Below are positions 15,704-24,349 of a DNA stretch of 64,000 bases, piece by piece. The stretch is from Cuneatibacter sp. NSJ-177 (GTDB lineage Bacteria > Bacillota > Clostridia > Lachnospirales > Lachnospiraceae), in assembly GCF_022867805.1 (NCBI RefSeq), contig NZ_JALIFO010000006.1:1054001-1118000 (forward strand), written 5' to 3'. How positions within the stretch are numbered: position 1 is the stretch's first letter; each line of letters opens with the position of its first letter. The notes beneath the pieces are model-generated. The model saw only the letters and a program-made list of their open reading frames with translations. It was not told where the DNA came from and searched no databases. The position numbers and the translations under genes are program-made.

Positions 15704-17092
15704 CTATTTGTTTTCCAAAGCAGCTACCTCAGCGGCGTCCTGATCGGTGATCCGGACGCGGAGCAGAACCAGAATCACATTGATCAGAGCCAGGAACGCG
15801 GCGGAATAGAAGACCACCTTGATATTGCCGCCGGTAAGGTTCACCAGCACGCCGACTACCGCGACGAAGACGGTGGAGCCGCAGGTCCCGGAGAACGTAT
15901 ACATTCCTTGAGCGGCCGCGTAGTCTTCCGGCGGCAGGCCGAACTGGAAGAAGGGGGTCAGGCAGGTCTGAGCAATGGAATTGCCGATGCCGCCGAGGGC
16001 GGAGCCGATCCAGACCAGAGCCATGGAGGAATCCGGCTGCAGCAGGCAGAAACAGCTCAGTGCAGCCAGGATGCAGAAGGCGCAGAGGATCATTAGAACT
16101 CGGATGTTCTTGATAAAGTTTTTTGCCAGGATCCGCCCCATGAACAGGCCGCAGATCATGATCAAAATGGTGCTGGGCATGGTGGAGGTGGAGCCGAGAG
16201 TCGTGGATTTCTGCATGGTGTAAAGAATGTAAATCAGCACATATCCGGAGGCGCAGGTAGAAAAAGTGACCAGCAGGATATTGGAGAAGAAAGCCGCGCG
16301 GAACCGTTTGTATTTAAAAATATAAAGCGGAACCGTCGGGTTGGAGATCTTATTGGAATGTGTGAACAAAAGGATCGCCATCACCACCACGAGGACGGGC
16401 AGGATCAGTCCGGCGCTGAGCCAAGGGAAGAGGCTGCCGGAGAGGCCGAGCCAAAGGACCAGGGATGCAACCAGAACCGCCAGATAGATCAGACCGGTGG
16501 TATCGAATTTCTTCCCGGTGTCGCGCTTCACATTCGGATAGGCCACTGCGATGATCGCGATGCCGACGGCAATCAGCGGAATCCAGATGATGAAGGGAAG
16601 CTTCAGATAACCGGCGTCGACCAGAACACCGGCCAGCAGCGGGCCAGTCAGAGAACCAATGGCGTTGAACGTGGCGATCAGGCCGTAGTGCTTCATAGCG
16701 GTGGTGCGCTCAAAAACCTCGGCGATCATAGCATAGGGCGCGGACATGATCAGGCCTGCTCCAAATGAACCTAAAGTCTGCCAGACCATGAACAGATAGA
16801 CGCCGCCGGAAAACTGAATGGCTGTGCGGGCGGCGAGCATGATGGCGACGCCCAGAAAGACAACGTTGCGACGGCCGATTTTGTTGCCGATGGCGCCGAC
16901 GGCGGGCAGAGCGATCATCGTCCCCGCAGAGCCCAGGGCAGAGACGAGGGAGTAAAACTGGTATCCGTCCAGAGAGGTCAGCAGCGGGCCGACGGCGGTG
17001 TTTCCGCCGTACATAAACAGCTGCAGGCCGGTACAGAGGATGAGCACGGCAAAGAGGTACAATCCTTTACTTTTGATATTCAGCTGTAGCAT
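15704..17092 (-). CDS. MFS transporter
   Basis: The 462-residue protein has about 12-14 hydrophobic helices and the MFS loop 2-3 motif GNKIGRRNVVF. It is most like drug/organic-anion MFS exporters by length, but its place as last gene of a catabolic operon suggests it imports the operon substrate or exports a product. TTGGAG lies seven bases before the ATG. An 88-base gap separates it from the SDR gene, and a strong terminator follows it. The substrate is not known. Confidence 0.85.
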   Translation of the reverse strand: MLQLNIKSKGLYLFAVLILCTGLQLFMYGGNTAVGPLLTSLDGYQFYSLVSALGSAGTMIALPAVGAIGNKIGRRNVVFLGVAIMLAARTAIQFSGGVYLFMVWQTLGSFGAGLIMSAPYAMIAEVFERTTAMKHYGLIATFNAIGSLTGPLLAGVLVDAGYLKLPFIIWIPLIAVGIAIIAVAYPNVKRDTGKKFDTTGLIYLAVLVASLVLWLGLSGSLFPWLSAGLILPVLVVVMAILLFTHSNKISNPTVPLYIFKYKRFRAAFFSNILLVTFSTCASGYVLIYILYTMQKSTTLGSTSTMPSTILIMICGLFMGRILAKNFIKNIRVLMILCAFCILAALSCFCLLQPDSSMALVWIGSALGGIGNSIAQTCLTPFFQFGLPPEDYAAAQGMYTFSGTCGSTVFVAVVGVLVNLTGGNIKVVFYSAAFLALINVILVLLRVRITDQDAAEVAALENK

Positions 17093-17180
17093 ACTTTTTC
17101 TCCAATCTCAAACGATAAGCAGCTGCCGGAGCGCGCAGCCCCGCACAAAAAGACGGCAGGGGCATGCGCTGCGGCAAGGG

Positions 17181-18029
17181 TCAGTCGGGAAGCTGCGGGG
17201 TGGAAGTGAAGGCCTGCGTGCCGTCGTCCATCAGGATATCGATGCCGTTGAGGTAGGAGGCACGGTAACTGCACAAAAATTCCGCTAGATTTCCGATTTC
17301 ATAAGCGGAGCCATAGCGGCCCAGGGGCATCGTAGCCAGTTCGCCCTCAATGCGTTCCGGTTCCTTGTCGATCAGAGCCCGGTGCATGGGAGTGACGATG
17401 CGGCCGGGAGCGATGGAGTTGATCCGGCAGCCCTTATGGCCGAACCGGCCGGCGTTCATCCGGACGTAGTGGAGGACGAACAGCTTGCCGAACATATAAG
17501 CCCGGCCCGGCCCGTCTTTTGCCAGCTTCATGAATGCGTCCTCAAAATGCTCCCGATCATGCAGAACCAGGTTAAACACATTTAGCATGGGTTCCGGAAT
17601 CTGAGGCATCAGATAGGCGGCGGAGGAAGTGAAGCAGACCATGGAAGCGCCTTCTTTCAGCAGAGGATAAAAGGCTTCCACCATATGTACGGTTCCCATT
17701 CCGTTGACCCGCATGATGCCTGCGCCGGCCGAGTCATCAGGGAGATCCGCCACCAGGATCGGGGATAAGCCGGCAGTGTGAACGATGTTATGGATCCGGC
17801 CGAGAGAATCTGCTTTCTGCGCGGCCGCCTGCACCAAATCCGGACGGCCGACGTCAACGACAGCCGTATACACTTCCATGTTCTGCCTCCGCAAAATAGC
17901 GGCGGATGTTTCCAGAGCATCCTCCTTGACATCGCATAAGAGGAGGGTTTCCCCCTGCCGTCCAAAGATGTTTGCCGTGGCAAAGCCCATGCCCCCGGCG
18001 CCGCCGGTAATGACGGTTACCTGTTTCAT
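17181..18029 (-). CDS. Short-chain dehydrogenase/reductase
   Basis: The 282-residue protein has the Rossmann motif TGGAGGMGFA at the N terminus, a serine in CFTSSAAYL and catalytic YMFGK (Tyr178, Lys182), then RINSIAPGRIVTPM. This is a complete classical SDR catalytic set. It probably oxidises or reduces an alcohol/ketone of the operon substrate with NAD(P). AAAGGAGG precedes the ATG by eight bases. A fragment of a related SDR lies 5.5 kb away at 23564-23758. Confidence 0.88.
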   Translation of the reverse strand: MKQVTVITGGAGGMGFATANIFGRQGETLLLCDVKEDALETSAAILRRQNMEVYTAVVDVGRPDLVQAAAQKADSLGRIHNIVHTAGLSPILVADLPDDSAGAGIMRVNGMGTVHMVEAFYPLLKEGASMVCFTSSAAYLMPQIPEPMLNVFNLVLHDREHFEDAFMKLAKDGPGRAYMFGKLFVLHYVRMNAGRFGHKGCRINSIAPGRIVTPMHRALIDKEPERIEGELATMPLGRYGSAYEIGNLAEFLCSYRASYLNGIDILMDDGTQAFTSTPQLPD

Positions 18030-18041
18030 GGCGCGCCTCCT

Positions 18042-19088
18042 TTATTTGCGGTAGTCGATGACGACCTTGATGCAGCTGGACGCGTCGCAGGTGGAGACAA
18101 TGGCATCGATCGCGTCATCGTGTTTGTAGGACCGGGTGATGGCGCCCTCAAAGTCAAATTGTTTGGAGGCCAAAATCTCAATGGCTTTCTCAAAATAATT
18201 CTTTGTGTTGCCGCTGCCGCAGAGAATGTCCTGCAGTCCGAAGACCAGCTTCGGCATGTTGATGTTGACCTGGCGGCGGTGAACGCCTACAGCTACCATC
18301 TTGCCGCCGTATTTGAGCATTTTCATGCCCTGTTCCATCAAGGTAGGGGCTGTGCTGTTGGGGTTGATGCTGCCGGCGCAGTCGTAGATCACGTCGGCGT
18401 TGGAACCGGGGCCGTAGACGCAGTAGGCGCTTCCTGTGTACTGGAAGACTTCTTGCTGCCAGTTATCCTGATTGGTGGAGACTGCGTTGAAACCTTCTTT
18501 CCGGCAAAAGGCGAGACGGTTTTCACAGCGGTCCACCAAAGTAATGTTGCTGCGGGGCACGCCCTTGTCTGCCAGAGCCGCTGCCAGACTAAAACCGACG
18601 AAACCGGCGCCCAGGATCAGGGCGATGGACTTTTCCGTGACCGGCACAATGTCTGCGCCGCGGATGCCCACGGACATGGGCTCGATCAGCGAAGCTTCCC
18701 TGTCCGACACGTTTTCCGGCAGAGGGAAAAGGTTATAGTCGTAACTGGCATTGGTACAGTAGATGTACTCAGAAAATCCGCCGAGAAAACCGGCTTTCCG
18801 GCTGTTGGGAGTGGTCAGCAGAGGGAAAGGCGCAACGCGGTCGCCCACTTGGATTCCCTTCACATTCTTTCCGACTTCATGGACTACGCAGGAGACCTCG
18901 TGCCCGAATTCCACATCCGCCGGAAAGTAGTGCATCTCCCCGCCGTTGAGCCAGGTATCCGTGTCGGATCCGCAGATGCTGGCCACGACGTTTTTCAAGA
19001 TCACGTCGTTTTCCCCGCACTCCGGCATTTCCCGCTCTTCAAAAGATAAGTTTTTCGCCGCATGATAGATCAAAGCCTTATATTTCAT
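18042..19088 (-). CDS. Zinc-type alcohol dehydrogenase (MDR family)
   Basis: This 348-residue medium-chain dehydrogenase keeps the catalytic zinc ligands (Cys39 in SICGSDT, His63-Glu64 in FGHEVSC) and a coenzyme-binding stretch (LILGAGFVGFSLAAAL). The four-cysteine structural-zinc lobe usual around residues 95-115 is missing; that segment reads PFPLLTTPNSRKAGFLGG. It is closest in style to polyol/threonine-type dehydrogenases, but the substrate is unknown. AAAAGGAG lies upstream of the ATG, and the gap to the GcvT-like gene is only 12 bases. Confidence 0.88.
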   Translation of the reverse strand: MKYKALIYHAAKNLSFEEREMPECGENDVILKNVVASICGSDTDTWLNGGEMHYFPADVEFGHEVSCVVHEVGKNVKGIQVGDRVAPFPLLTTPNSRKAGFLGGFSEYIYCTNASYDYNLFPLPENVSDREASLIEPMSVGIRGADIVPVTEKSIALILGAGFVGFSLAAALADKGVPRSNITLVDRCENRLAFCRKEGFNAVSTNQDNWQQEVFQYTGSAYCVYGPGSNADVIYDCAGSINPNSTAPTLMEQGMKMLKYGGKMVAVGVHRRQVNINMPKLVFGLQDILCGSGNTKNYFEKAIEILASKQFDFEGAITRSYKHDDAIDAIVSTCDASSCIKVVIDYRK

Positions 19089-19100
19089 TTCCGTCTCCTT

Positions 19101-20117
19101 TTAAATAAATACTTTGTCGGTCAGTACTGCCTCAAAACCGTGCAGCATGACGGAATCTCCGATTTTTACCTTGGAATTGTCAACCAAAGCGTAGCCAATG
19201 TTTTTTTCCATGCAGTAGCTGTAGGTGACCTTGGTCACACGGCCGGCTTCTTCGCCCTGAAACAGAACCGGGGTGCCGGGGCCGCCGATATTCTTCGCCG
19301 GGATGAAGATATCGTCCTCCTCCACGGTAAAGCCAAGCAGGCTTCGTTTCGGGCCTTCCTCCCTTACTTTCAGCAGAGCTTCTTTGCCGATAAATTCTTT
19401 GTCCCAGCCAATGCCCCGGTCCAGGCCGACTTCCAGCGGATTCGCCCAGCCGATGTCACACATCAAATAAAATCCTTTTTCCGTGGGCAGGGACCAGACC
19501 ATCACCTGAATATCCGTGACCTGTTTTGCACCGTATTTGGGGCAGACTTCCCGCAGACGGTCGATGACCAGACGGGTGTGCTCCGGGGCGACATACAGTT
19601 CGTATCCCAGCTTTTCTCCGGTAAAGCCGCCGCGATTGATTTTGACCGGTACGCCATCCAGCGTATTGTCCAGAATCTGGAAGAATTTCTGGCCGTCCAG
19701 CGGTGTCTGTAGGATTTCGTTTAGGATTTCCTGGGATTTCGGTCCTTGAATGGCATACATATCCCACTGAGGCGTGATGTTTTTGTATTCCACCTGATAA
19801 GTTCCTTTATGGGCGTCGTACCAAGGGATCACTTTCCTGGTGTAAAGGGTGGAGACCCAGAATTTCTTTTCTTCCAAGCGGAAAATGACCACATCGTCCA
19901 GAATACGGCCCTCCTCATCCAGCATGGTAGTGTACCGGGCGCGGCTGGGAGCCAGGTTACCGATGGGGTTGGCGTAGAGATAGTCTAAAAATGCACTGGC
20001 GTCTTCGCCGGTGACCTCCAGCAGTTCATGGGTATAGAGATACCAGCCTGCGGTGTTTCGGACGGCCATATGCTCCGCCCGCTTCATATCGTCGTATTTG
20101 TATACGTTTTTGTACAT
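19101..20117 (-). CDS. GcvT-like aminomethyltransferase family protein
   Basis: The 338-residue protein belongs to the tetrahydrofolate-binding GcvT fold. The paired aspartates of the folate site are present (Asp74-Asp75 in RILDDVVIF), as are GFTGEKLGYELYV and LEVGLDRGIGWDKEFIGK, and the C-terminal barrel. It is clearly different from the true GcvT at 24893. Known relatives outside glycine cleavage transfer methyl or methylene groups from substrates such as DMSP, sarcosine-type amines or methoxy-aromatics to folate. A demethylase role is inferred, not shown. GGAGGG lies eight bases before the ATG. Confidence 0.82.
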   Translation of the reverse strand: MYKNVYKYDDMKRAEHMAVRNTAGWYLYTHELLEVTGEDASAFLDYLYANPIGNLAPSRARYTTMLDEEGRILDDVVIFRLEEKKFWVSTLYTRKVIPWYDAHKGTYQVEYKNITPQWDMYAIQGPKSQEILNEILQTPLDGQKFFQILDNTLDGVPVKINRGGFTGEKLGYELYVAPEHTRLVIDRLREVCPKYGAKQVTDIQVMVWSLPTEKGFYLMCDIGWANPLEVGLDRGIGWDKEFIGKEALLKVREEGPKRSLLGFTVEEDDIFIPAKNIGGPGTPVLFQGEEAGRVTKVTYSYCMEKNIGYALVDNSKVKIGDSVMLHGFEAVLTDKVFI

Positions 20118-20150
20118 GTAAAGAACCCTCCAATCCTCGATTTTTTGTCG

Positions 20151-21419
20151 TCAGCGGCAGAATTTGTCAATCAGCTTTGTGATCTTAATTCGGTAAATTT
20201 CTTCTCCGACCCCTTCGGTCTCCTCGAAGACGGACCATTCCGGACTGATCAGAGTCTTAGCCATTCCATACCAGAACGCCGTGTAGGCGGTGGTCATCCG
20301 GTTGAGGCCGCGGCCGAAGAGCTTGCGGTCGATCTCGTAGACGACTTCTTCTTTGTTGAAGGCGACAATCTCATATTTACATTGAATACTTTGGAGCAAC
20401 ACTTCGATGTAGCCGCCCAGAACGCGGCCGTCGTTCATGCCTTCCGGAACCCCAAGCCAGTCGCGGAGCCCTTTGATGGCAAAGGATTCGGCGAACATCA
20501 TCTTTCCTGCGCCCTCGAACAGGCAGACAATCGTATTGTCAATCTGCTCTTTGGTAAATTTCCCTGATTTTTCCAGAGCGTTCAGCGGGTTGATGACGTA
20601 GTCACTGCCGAGAGCGTAAGTGACGGCGCCGTCCCGGTAATAGTCATTGGCGTCCATTTCCATGCACATGCCGTTGCGGTATTTGTATCCGCATTCCCCG
20701 CGCATCTGCTGGGGCTCGGTGTACATTTCTTCTCTGGGGGTAAACTTAATCTGATCTTCCGTGGCAATCGGCCCAAAGTTATCCCAGACGGCTTTCCGTT
20801 CCGGCATCGGGAATTTTTTCCGATTCTCACAGACAACGCGGCAGTGAAGATCCCCGCAACCTCTGGCTTCCACCATGCTGTATTCGCAGTCTTTGCCGTA
20901 GGCCCTTCCGATTTCTTCCAGGGAAGCGGTGGAGACGCGGCAGATTTCAGATCCCATGATATCCCAGGGACAGGCATCCAGTTCCTTTTCAACCCGGTAG
21001 GTGCCGAGATCATTGACACGGCCCTGCATCAGGAGGCGTTCATCTCCGTTGTCGCCGAACGCGCCGGCCTGAAATCCTCCGGTTTCATCCGTACCTTTAA
21101 AGAAAGGATGCAGGAAATGCTTTGCCGCGTGATAATCGCGGTAGAGAGCGCCGGGAGCAATCTCCATCTTGTTGAAGACGTAATTCTTGACGCCGACGTC
21201 TGTGTTGCACATCAGGGTGATTCGCTCCTCATAGTCCGGCATCAGAATCCGAAGCGCCTCCTGGAAGACGGCGCCGATGGCCGCATGGTGACGGCAGGCA
21301 TAGTGGTAGGCGTCATGGAAGGAGATGAGCTTCTCCCAAGGTGTCTTGACGGCGGGATGCACCGGCAGAGCGCCCGCACCCACTTCTTTCGGAAGGCGAT
21401 CATCAATTTTGTTGCTCAT
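20151..21419 (-). CDS. Uncharacterised protein, first gene of the GcvT-like operon
   Basis: I do not recognise this 422-residue soluble protein with confidence. It lacks a signal peptide and membrane helices. Visible features are a His/Tyr-rich start (FHDAYHYACRHHAAIGAVFQE), a central GCGDLHCRVVCE motif that could bind metal or form a thiol site, and MRGECGYKYRNGMCMEMDAND. The GD-x-HCR pattern is reminiscent of V4R and related domains, which is weak evidence. It leads the operon and is 33 bases from the GcvT-like gene, so it likely acts with it. AAAGGAG lies eight bases before ATG 21419; the frame extends further but without a site. Confidence 0.75.
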   Translation of the reverse strand: MSNKIDDRLPKEVGAGALPVHPAVKTPWEKLISFHDAYHYACRHHAAIGAVFQEALRILMPDYEERITLMCNTDVGVKNYVFNKMEIAPGALYRDYHAAKHFLHPFFKGTDETGGFQAGAFGDNGDERLLMQGRVNDLGTYRVEKELDACPWDIMGSEICRVSTASLEEIGRAYGKDCEYSMVEARGCGDLHCRVVCENRKKFPMPERKAVWDNFGPIATEDQIKFTPREEMYTEPQQMRGECGYKYRNGMCMEMDANDYYRDGAVTYALGSDYVINPLNALEKSGKFTKEQIDNTIVCLFEGAGKMMFAESFAIKGLRDWLGVPEGMNDGRVLGGYIEVLLQSIQCKYEIVAFNKEEVVYEIDRKLFGRGLNRMTTAYTAFWYGMAKTLISPEWSVFEETEGVGEEIYRIKITKLIDKFCR

Positions 21420-21458
21420 AACAGTCTCTCCTTTACGAATTATTTGATAAAACAATAT

Positions 21459-21475
21459 CAATATATCGAATATTG
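21459..21475. promoter_or_regulatory. Candidate operator of the GcvT-like operon
   Basis: CAATAT and ATATTG form a perfect 6-bp inverted repeat around a five-base centre, 40 bases before the first start codon of the operon. It is a plausible site for the adjacent PucR-type regulator. No clear -35/-10 pair is visible nearby. Confidence 0.4.
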
Positions 21476-21607
21476 CTGCATCTGCCCTGAGTCTACCATG
21501 CGAAAAGCTTCCGTGTAAATCCGACCCTTTATAGGGATTATCAGCCTCCGGTCCCCTACATTTTTTTAAATGTAAAAATTGGGAGAGACCGTGGTCCTGG
21601 AAATCAA

Positions 21608-21645
21608 CAAAAAAACCCCTGCATGTATCTTCACACATGCAGGGA
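21608..21645 (-). terminator. Terminator after the PucR-type regulator
   Basis: CCCTGCATGT and ACATGCAGGG form a perfect 10-bp stem. On the minus strand it is followed by eight T-residues, directly after the regulator gene, so the regulator is insulated from the operon downstream. Confidence 0.88.
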
Positions 21646-21656
21646 ACCGTTAAAAT

Positions 21657-23276
21657 TTATAAAAGCGTTTCCAACTCCTGATATTCCATCTGCGGCATCG
21701 GATCCCGCGGGGCCTCCGGTTCCGGCTCAGGTGGTTTCGGCAGGCGGCGGGGCAGTTCATTTCCCCGCAATTCGCTGAATTTTAAGATGATATTCAGACA
21801 GAGCCGCTGGCTGGGATCTTTTAAATCCATTCCCAGAAGACTTTCAATCCGGCCCAGCCGTTCCAAAAATGTGGTTCGGTGGATAAACAGATCCTTGGCG
21901 CTTTTTGCAATGTTCATATTGTTGTTTAGATACACCCGCAGCGTTTCCAGGTAATTTACCTGCGCTGCGGAATCATACTCCATCAGCCTGCGAAAGCCGT
22001 CTGGATAAAGCTTATCCACCGGAAATTCTCCGGTACAGCTATAAAGCATATAGTTCAGCGCAAAGTCTCCGAAAGAAAATTTACATTGTTCCGGGGATTG
22101 GGGGGAACCCAGCTCAAAGGCAATGCAGGCTTGCCGGTAGTAAAAGTGAACCGAGTAAAGGTCGGAGAAGGAATTGCTGATTCCGGCTTTCAGATTCATC
22201 TCCTGCAAAAGGCCGATGATGCGCTGATCCAGCTGCGGCGCGGACAGCTTGACTGCCTGGATATTGAGGAATGCCACGATGGAGGAATTGTACTCAAAGG
22301 CAACGCTGCCGGGAAAGGTGCTTTCAATGTGATCGCAGAAATAAGCGACAGGAACCTTCCGCCGGGAACGCTCCCCGCGGACCAGTTTCAGGCACAGATA
22401 GACGCCGGCTGCATTTCCCACGGCAAGATATTGGCGTCTGGAGGTCGACAGCGGCATGCCGCGCAGCAAGTCCAGAAAGATTCCGCGCAGGGTTTCCGCG
22501 CCGCTGTAGGAGAGATCTTTCAGTTTCGGGATGGCTTTTTCCAACATCTTCGCCAGATATTGGGAGAGGATGTTGTCGCTTTCCCGGAAAGGACGCAGCA
22601 CGAAAGCAATTTTCAGGTTGCCGGCATAGGTCCCCTGCTCAAACAGGTTGATGCTGAAATGAGCCCTTCCATCCGTCAGGATGCAGAACGGATTGGTCAT
22701 GGACATATTGGTGTCGCCGCCGTAGATACTGGCTGCGAGAATATCCGGCTTGATTTTGCCGTCCCGGTCCGGGCGAAACATGGACAGGTCGTCGCGCAGG
22801 TCGATGATGCTGCTGTAGCCGAGGTAGTGGTAATCCTGCCCGATTACTACCATGGGATTTTCCAGGATCGGAAAGCTGGCTTCCAGAAGTTCTTTGATAT
22901 CTGCGGTGGTTTCGAGAATCCGGTTCATCTCGGATTCCCAGGTGTCAAAGCGGTCGTAGGTTTCCTGAATCTGGTTGAATACGGTGAAAATGTCGGTGGT
23001 ATCCCTAACCAGCATGCAGACGCATGTCCCTGTCAGGTAGATGGCGGGAGGCCGACCTCCGACGCAGACGATGGTGGTTCCTCTGCCCGGAAAGACTGGG
23101 TCGGCCGGGAGCTGGCCGGGAAGCGTGACATAAAGCTGGTTTGGTTGGAATTCTTTTTTTGCTCCGGTATAGAGCAGCGGCCGTTTCAATTCCAGCGCTT
23201 GTTTTTGGCTTCCATAGCGCTCCAGTGCAACCGATTGACTGAGAGAATCAAAAATAATGTCACTGTTCAGTTTCAT
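21657..23276 (-). CDS. PucR/CdaR-type transcriptional regulator
   Basis: The 539-residue protein ends in the PucR-type helix-turn-helix (LNNNMNIAKSAKDLFIHRTT, then FLERLGRIESLLGMDL), preceded by a GGDEF-like middle region (YLCLKLVRGERSRRKVPVAYF). The N-terminal third is an unassigned sensory part. Such regulators usually activate catabolic genes in response to a substrate. It lies directly upstream of, and in the same direction as, the GcvT-like operon. GGGGAGGA lies six bases before the ATG. A proline/glutamate-rich tail ends the protein. Confidence 0.85.
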   Translation of the reverse strand: MKLNSDIIFDSLSQSVALERYGSQKQALELKRPLLYTGAKKEFQPNQLYVTLPGQLPADPVFPGRGTTIVCVGGRPPAIYLTGTCVCMLVRDTTDIFTVFNQIQETYDRFDTWESEMNRILETTADIKELLEASFPILENPMVVIGQDYHYLGYSSIIDLRDDLSMFRPDRDGKIKPDILAASIYGGDTNMSMTNPFCILTDGRAHFSINLFEQGTYAGNLKIAFVLRPFRESDNILSQYLAKMLEKAIPKLKDLSYSGAETLRGIFLDLLRGMPLSTSRRQYLAVGNAAGVYLCLKLVRGERSRRKVPVAYFCDHIESTFPGSVAFEYNSSIVAFLNIQAVKLSAPQLDQRIIGLLQEMNLKAGISNSFSDLYSVHFYYRQACIAFELGSPQSPEQCKFSFGDFALNYMLYSCTGEFPVDKLYPDGFRRLMEYDSAAQVNYLETLRVYLNNNMNIAKSAKDLFIHRTTFLERLGRIESLLGMDLKDPSQRLCLNIILKFSELRGNELPRRLPKPPEPEPEAPRDPMPQMEYQELETLL

Positions 23277-23343
23277 GCAGCATCCTCCCCTTCCCTCTGA
23301 ATGGCTTTATTCTGTGCTTTTTACTATGTTATGCTTGTAAGTC

Positions 23344-23371
23344 ATAATATCATAAGTGATTTTTTTTGCAA
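23344..23371 (-). promoter_or_regulatory. Candidate promoter of the PucR-type regulator
   Basis: On the minus strand TTGCAA (23371-23366) and TATTAT (23349-23344) are 16 bases apart. The whole region 23277-23560 is AT-rich and otherwise holds nothing I can name. Confidence 0.45.
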
Positions 23372-23563
23372 GTGTTTATTTTTCATGCGATAAACATACA
23401 AACATGCAGATAGAAATGACAAATCATATAATTAAAAAATAGAAAATGAAATTATTAGAGATCATCCAAAGTGTAGGGATTAAATGTGAAAAGCGGCGTA
23501 CAATATGTCGGGTTTACAGAAAATGATTTGGAGTGATACACTCAATAAGAAATACGAATCAGG

Positions 23564-23758
23564 ATGGATCATGGGGAAGCAATTTCCTGGTATCAGTGCC
23601 ATCCGGAGTGCACGGGCGGCGGTTATGTATTCGCAAAAAAATGCCAGCATGTGTATGTGATGTCAAAGGTCCACGCGCCGGAATTTATCGATCGCAAGAT
23701 CCGGCTCAATGCCATTGCGCCGGGGATGACAAAAACAGGGCCGGCGCAAAACCTGTAG
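23564..23758 (+). pseudogene. Remnant of a short-chain dehydrogenase gene
   Basis: A 64-codon frame encodes only the C-terminal part of an SDR catalytic domain: YVFAKK (the YxxxK motif), VYVMSKVHAPEF and RLNAIAPGMTKTG, then a stop. The nucleotide-binding half and the rest of the C terminus are missing. The motif layout resembles the intact SDR at 17181-18029 (YMFGK ... RINSIAPG), so it may come from a paralogue. No convincing ribosome site precedes the ATG. It lies on the strand opposite the operon. Confidence 0.7.
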
Positions 23759-23793
23759 CCGGCCCGCAGCTTGCGAGATCTAGTTAAAATTTG

Positions 23794-24162
23794 TCATTTG
23801 GCCGCGCTTAATTCTTCCACAGCCTTGCTGTAATCGTCTTGAAAGAACAGATCTTTACCGTGGTTGCTCTCATACATAAAGTCTTTGAGTGGTTTGCTCG
23901 TATACTTCGAAAAATCCCCATAGATGGCGGCTTTAATCCCATAATTGATGAACTTTTGAAGAATTTCTCCCGCTAATCCAGTGCTTAAAATAAAAAAATT
24001 CTCTGTAAATGCTTCTTTATTGATGGCAAGACGGGTACATCCTGTATCGTAGATCACCGTCATGATGAGATCCAGAGAGGACGGGACATCAAAAATGATG
24101 GGGACATCACTGTTTATAACGGCAATGTCAACATCGTCCTTTTTCGTTTTTTGTATCTGCAT
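23794..24162 (-). CDS. DUF4180 domain-containing protein
   Basis: The 122-residue soluble protein matches the DUF4180 pattern throughout: DTGCTRLAINKEAFTENFF, STGLAGEILQKFINYG, then YTSKPLKDFMYESNHGKDLFF. The family is widespread in Firmicutes and has no assigned function. AAGGAG lies seven bases before the ATG. The gene stands alone between two decayed fragments and is more AT-rich than its neighbours, which may reflect recent acquisition. Confidence 0.85.
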   Translation of the reverse strand: MQIQKTKKDDVDIAVINSDVPIIFDVPSSLDLIMTVIYDTGCTRLAINKEAFTENFFILSTGLAGEILQKFINYGIKAAIYGDFSKYTSKPLKDFMYESNHGKDLFFQDDYSKAVEELSAAK

Positions 24163-24349
24163 TCTTTTTCTCCTTTCTTACTTCTTTTTTGCCTGTTTTT
24201 CGGATTGCCTTCCTTCAACCGTAAAGTAATTTTGCCGCAGAGACCTTGAAATGTCAAGTGGGCAGAGAAAATCAGGAAAAAGAGTGACGTGGGAAAACGA
24301 GTAAGCGGACGTTTCCAGCGACGCTCTGGTTTCTCTGGTAGATTAGTTC

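Noticed and set aside
21480-21520. Sigma-54 promoter before the GcvT-like operon
   Set aside because: A GG-N10-GC spacing exists, but the flanking TGGCAC/TTGC context is poor and the local regulator is not an AAA+ activator.
22086-23300. 404-codon open frame antisense to the PucR-type regulator
   Set aside because: The minus-strand product has a clear PucR helix-turn-helix and a good ribosome site; the plus-strand frame has neither.
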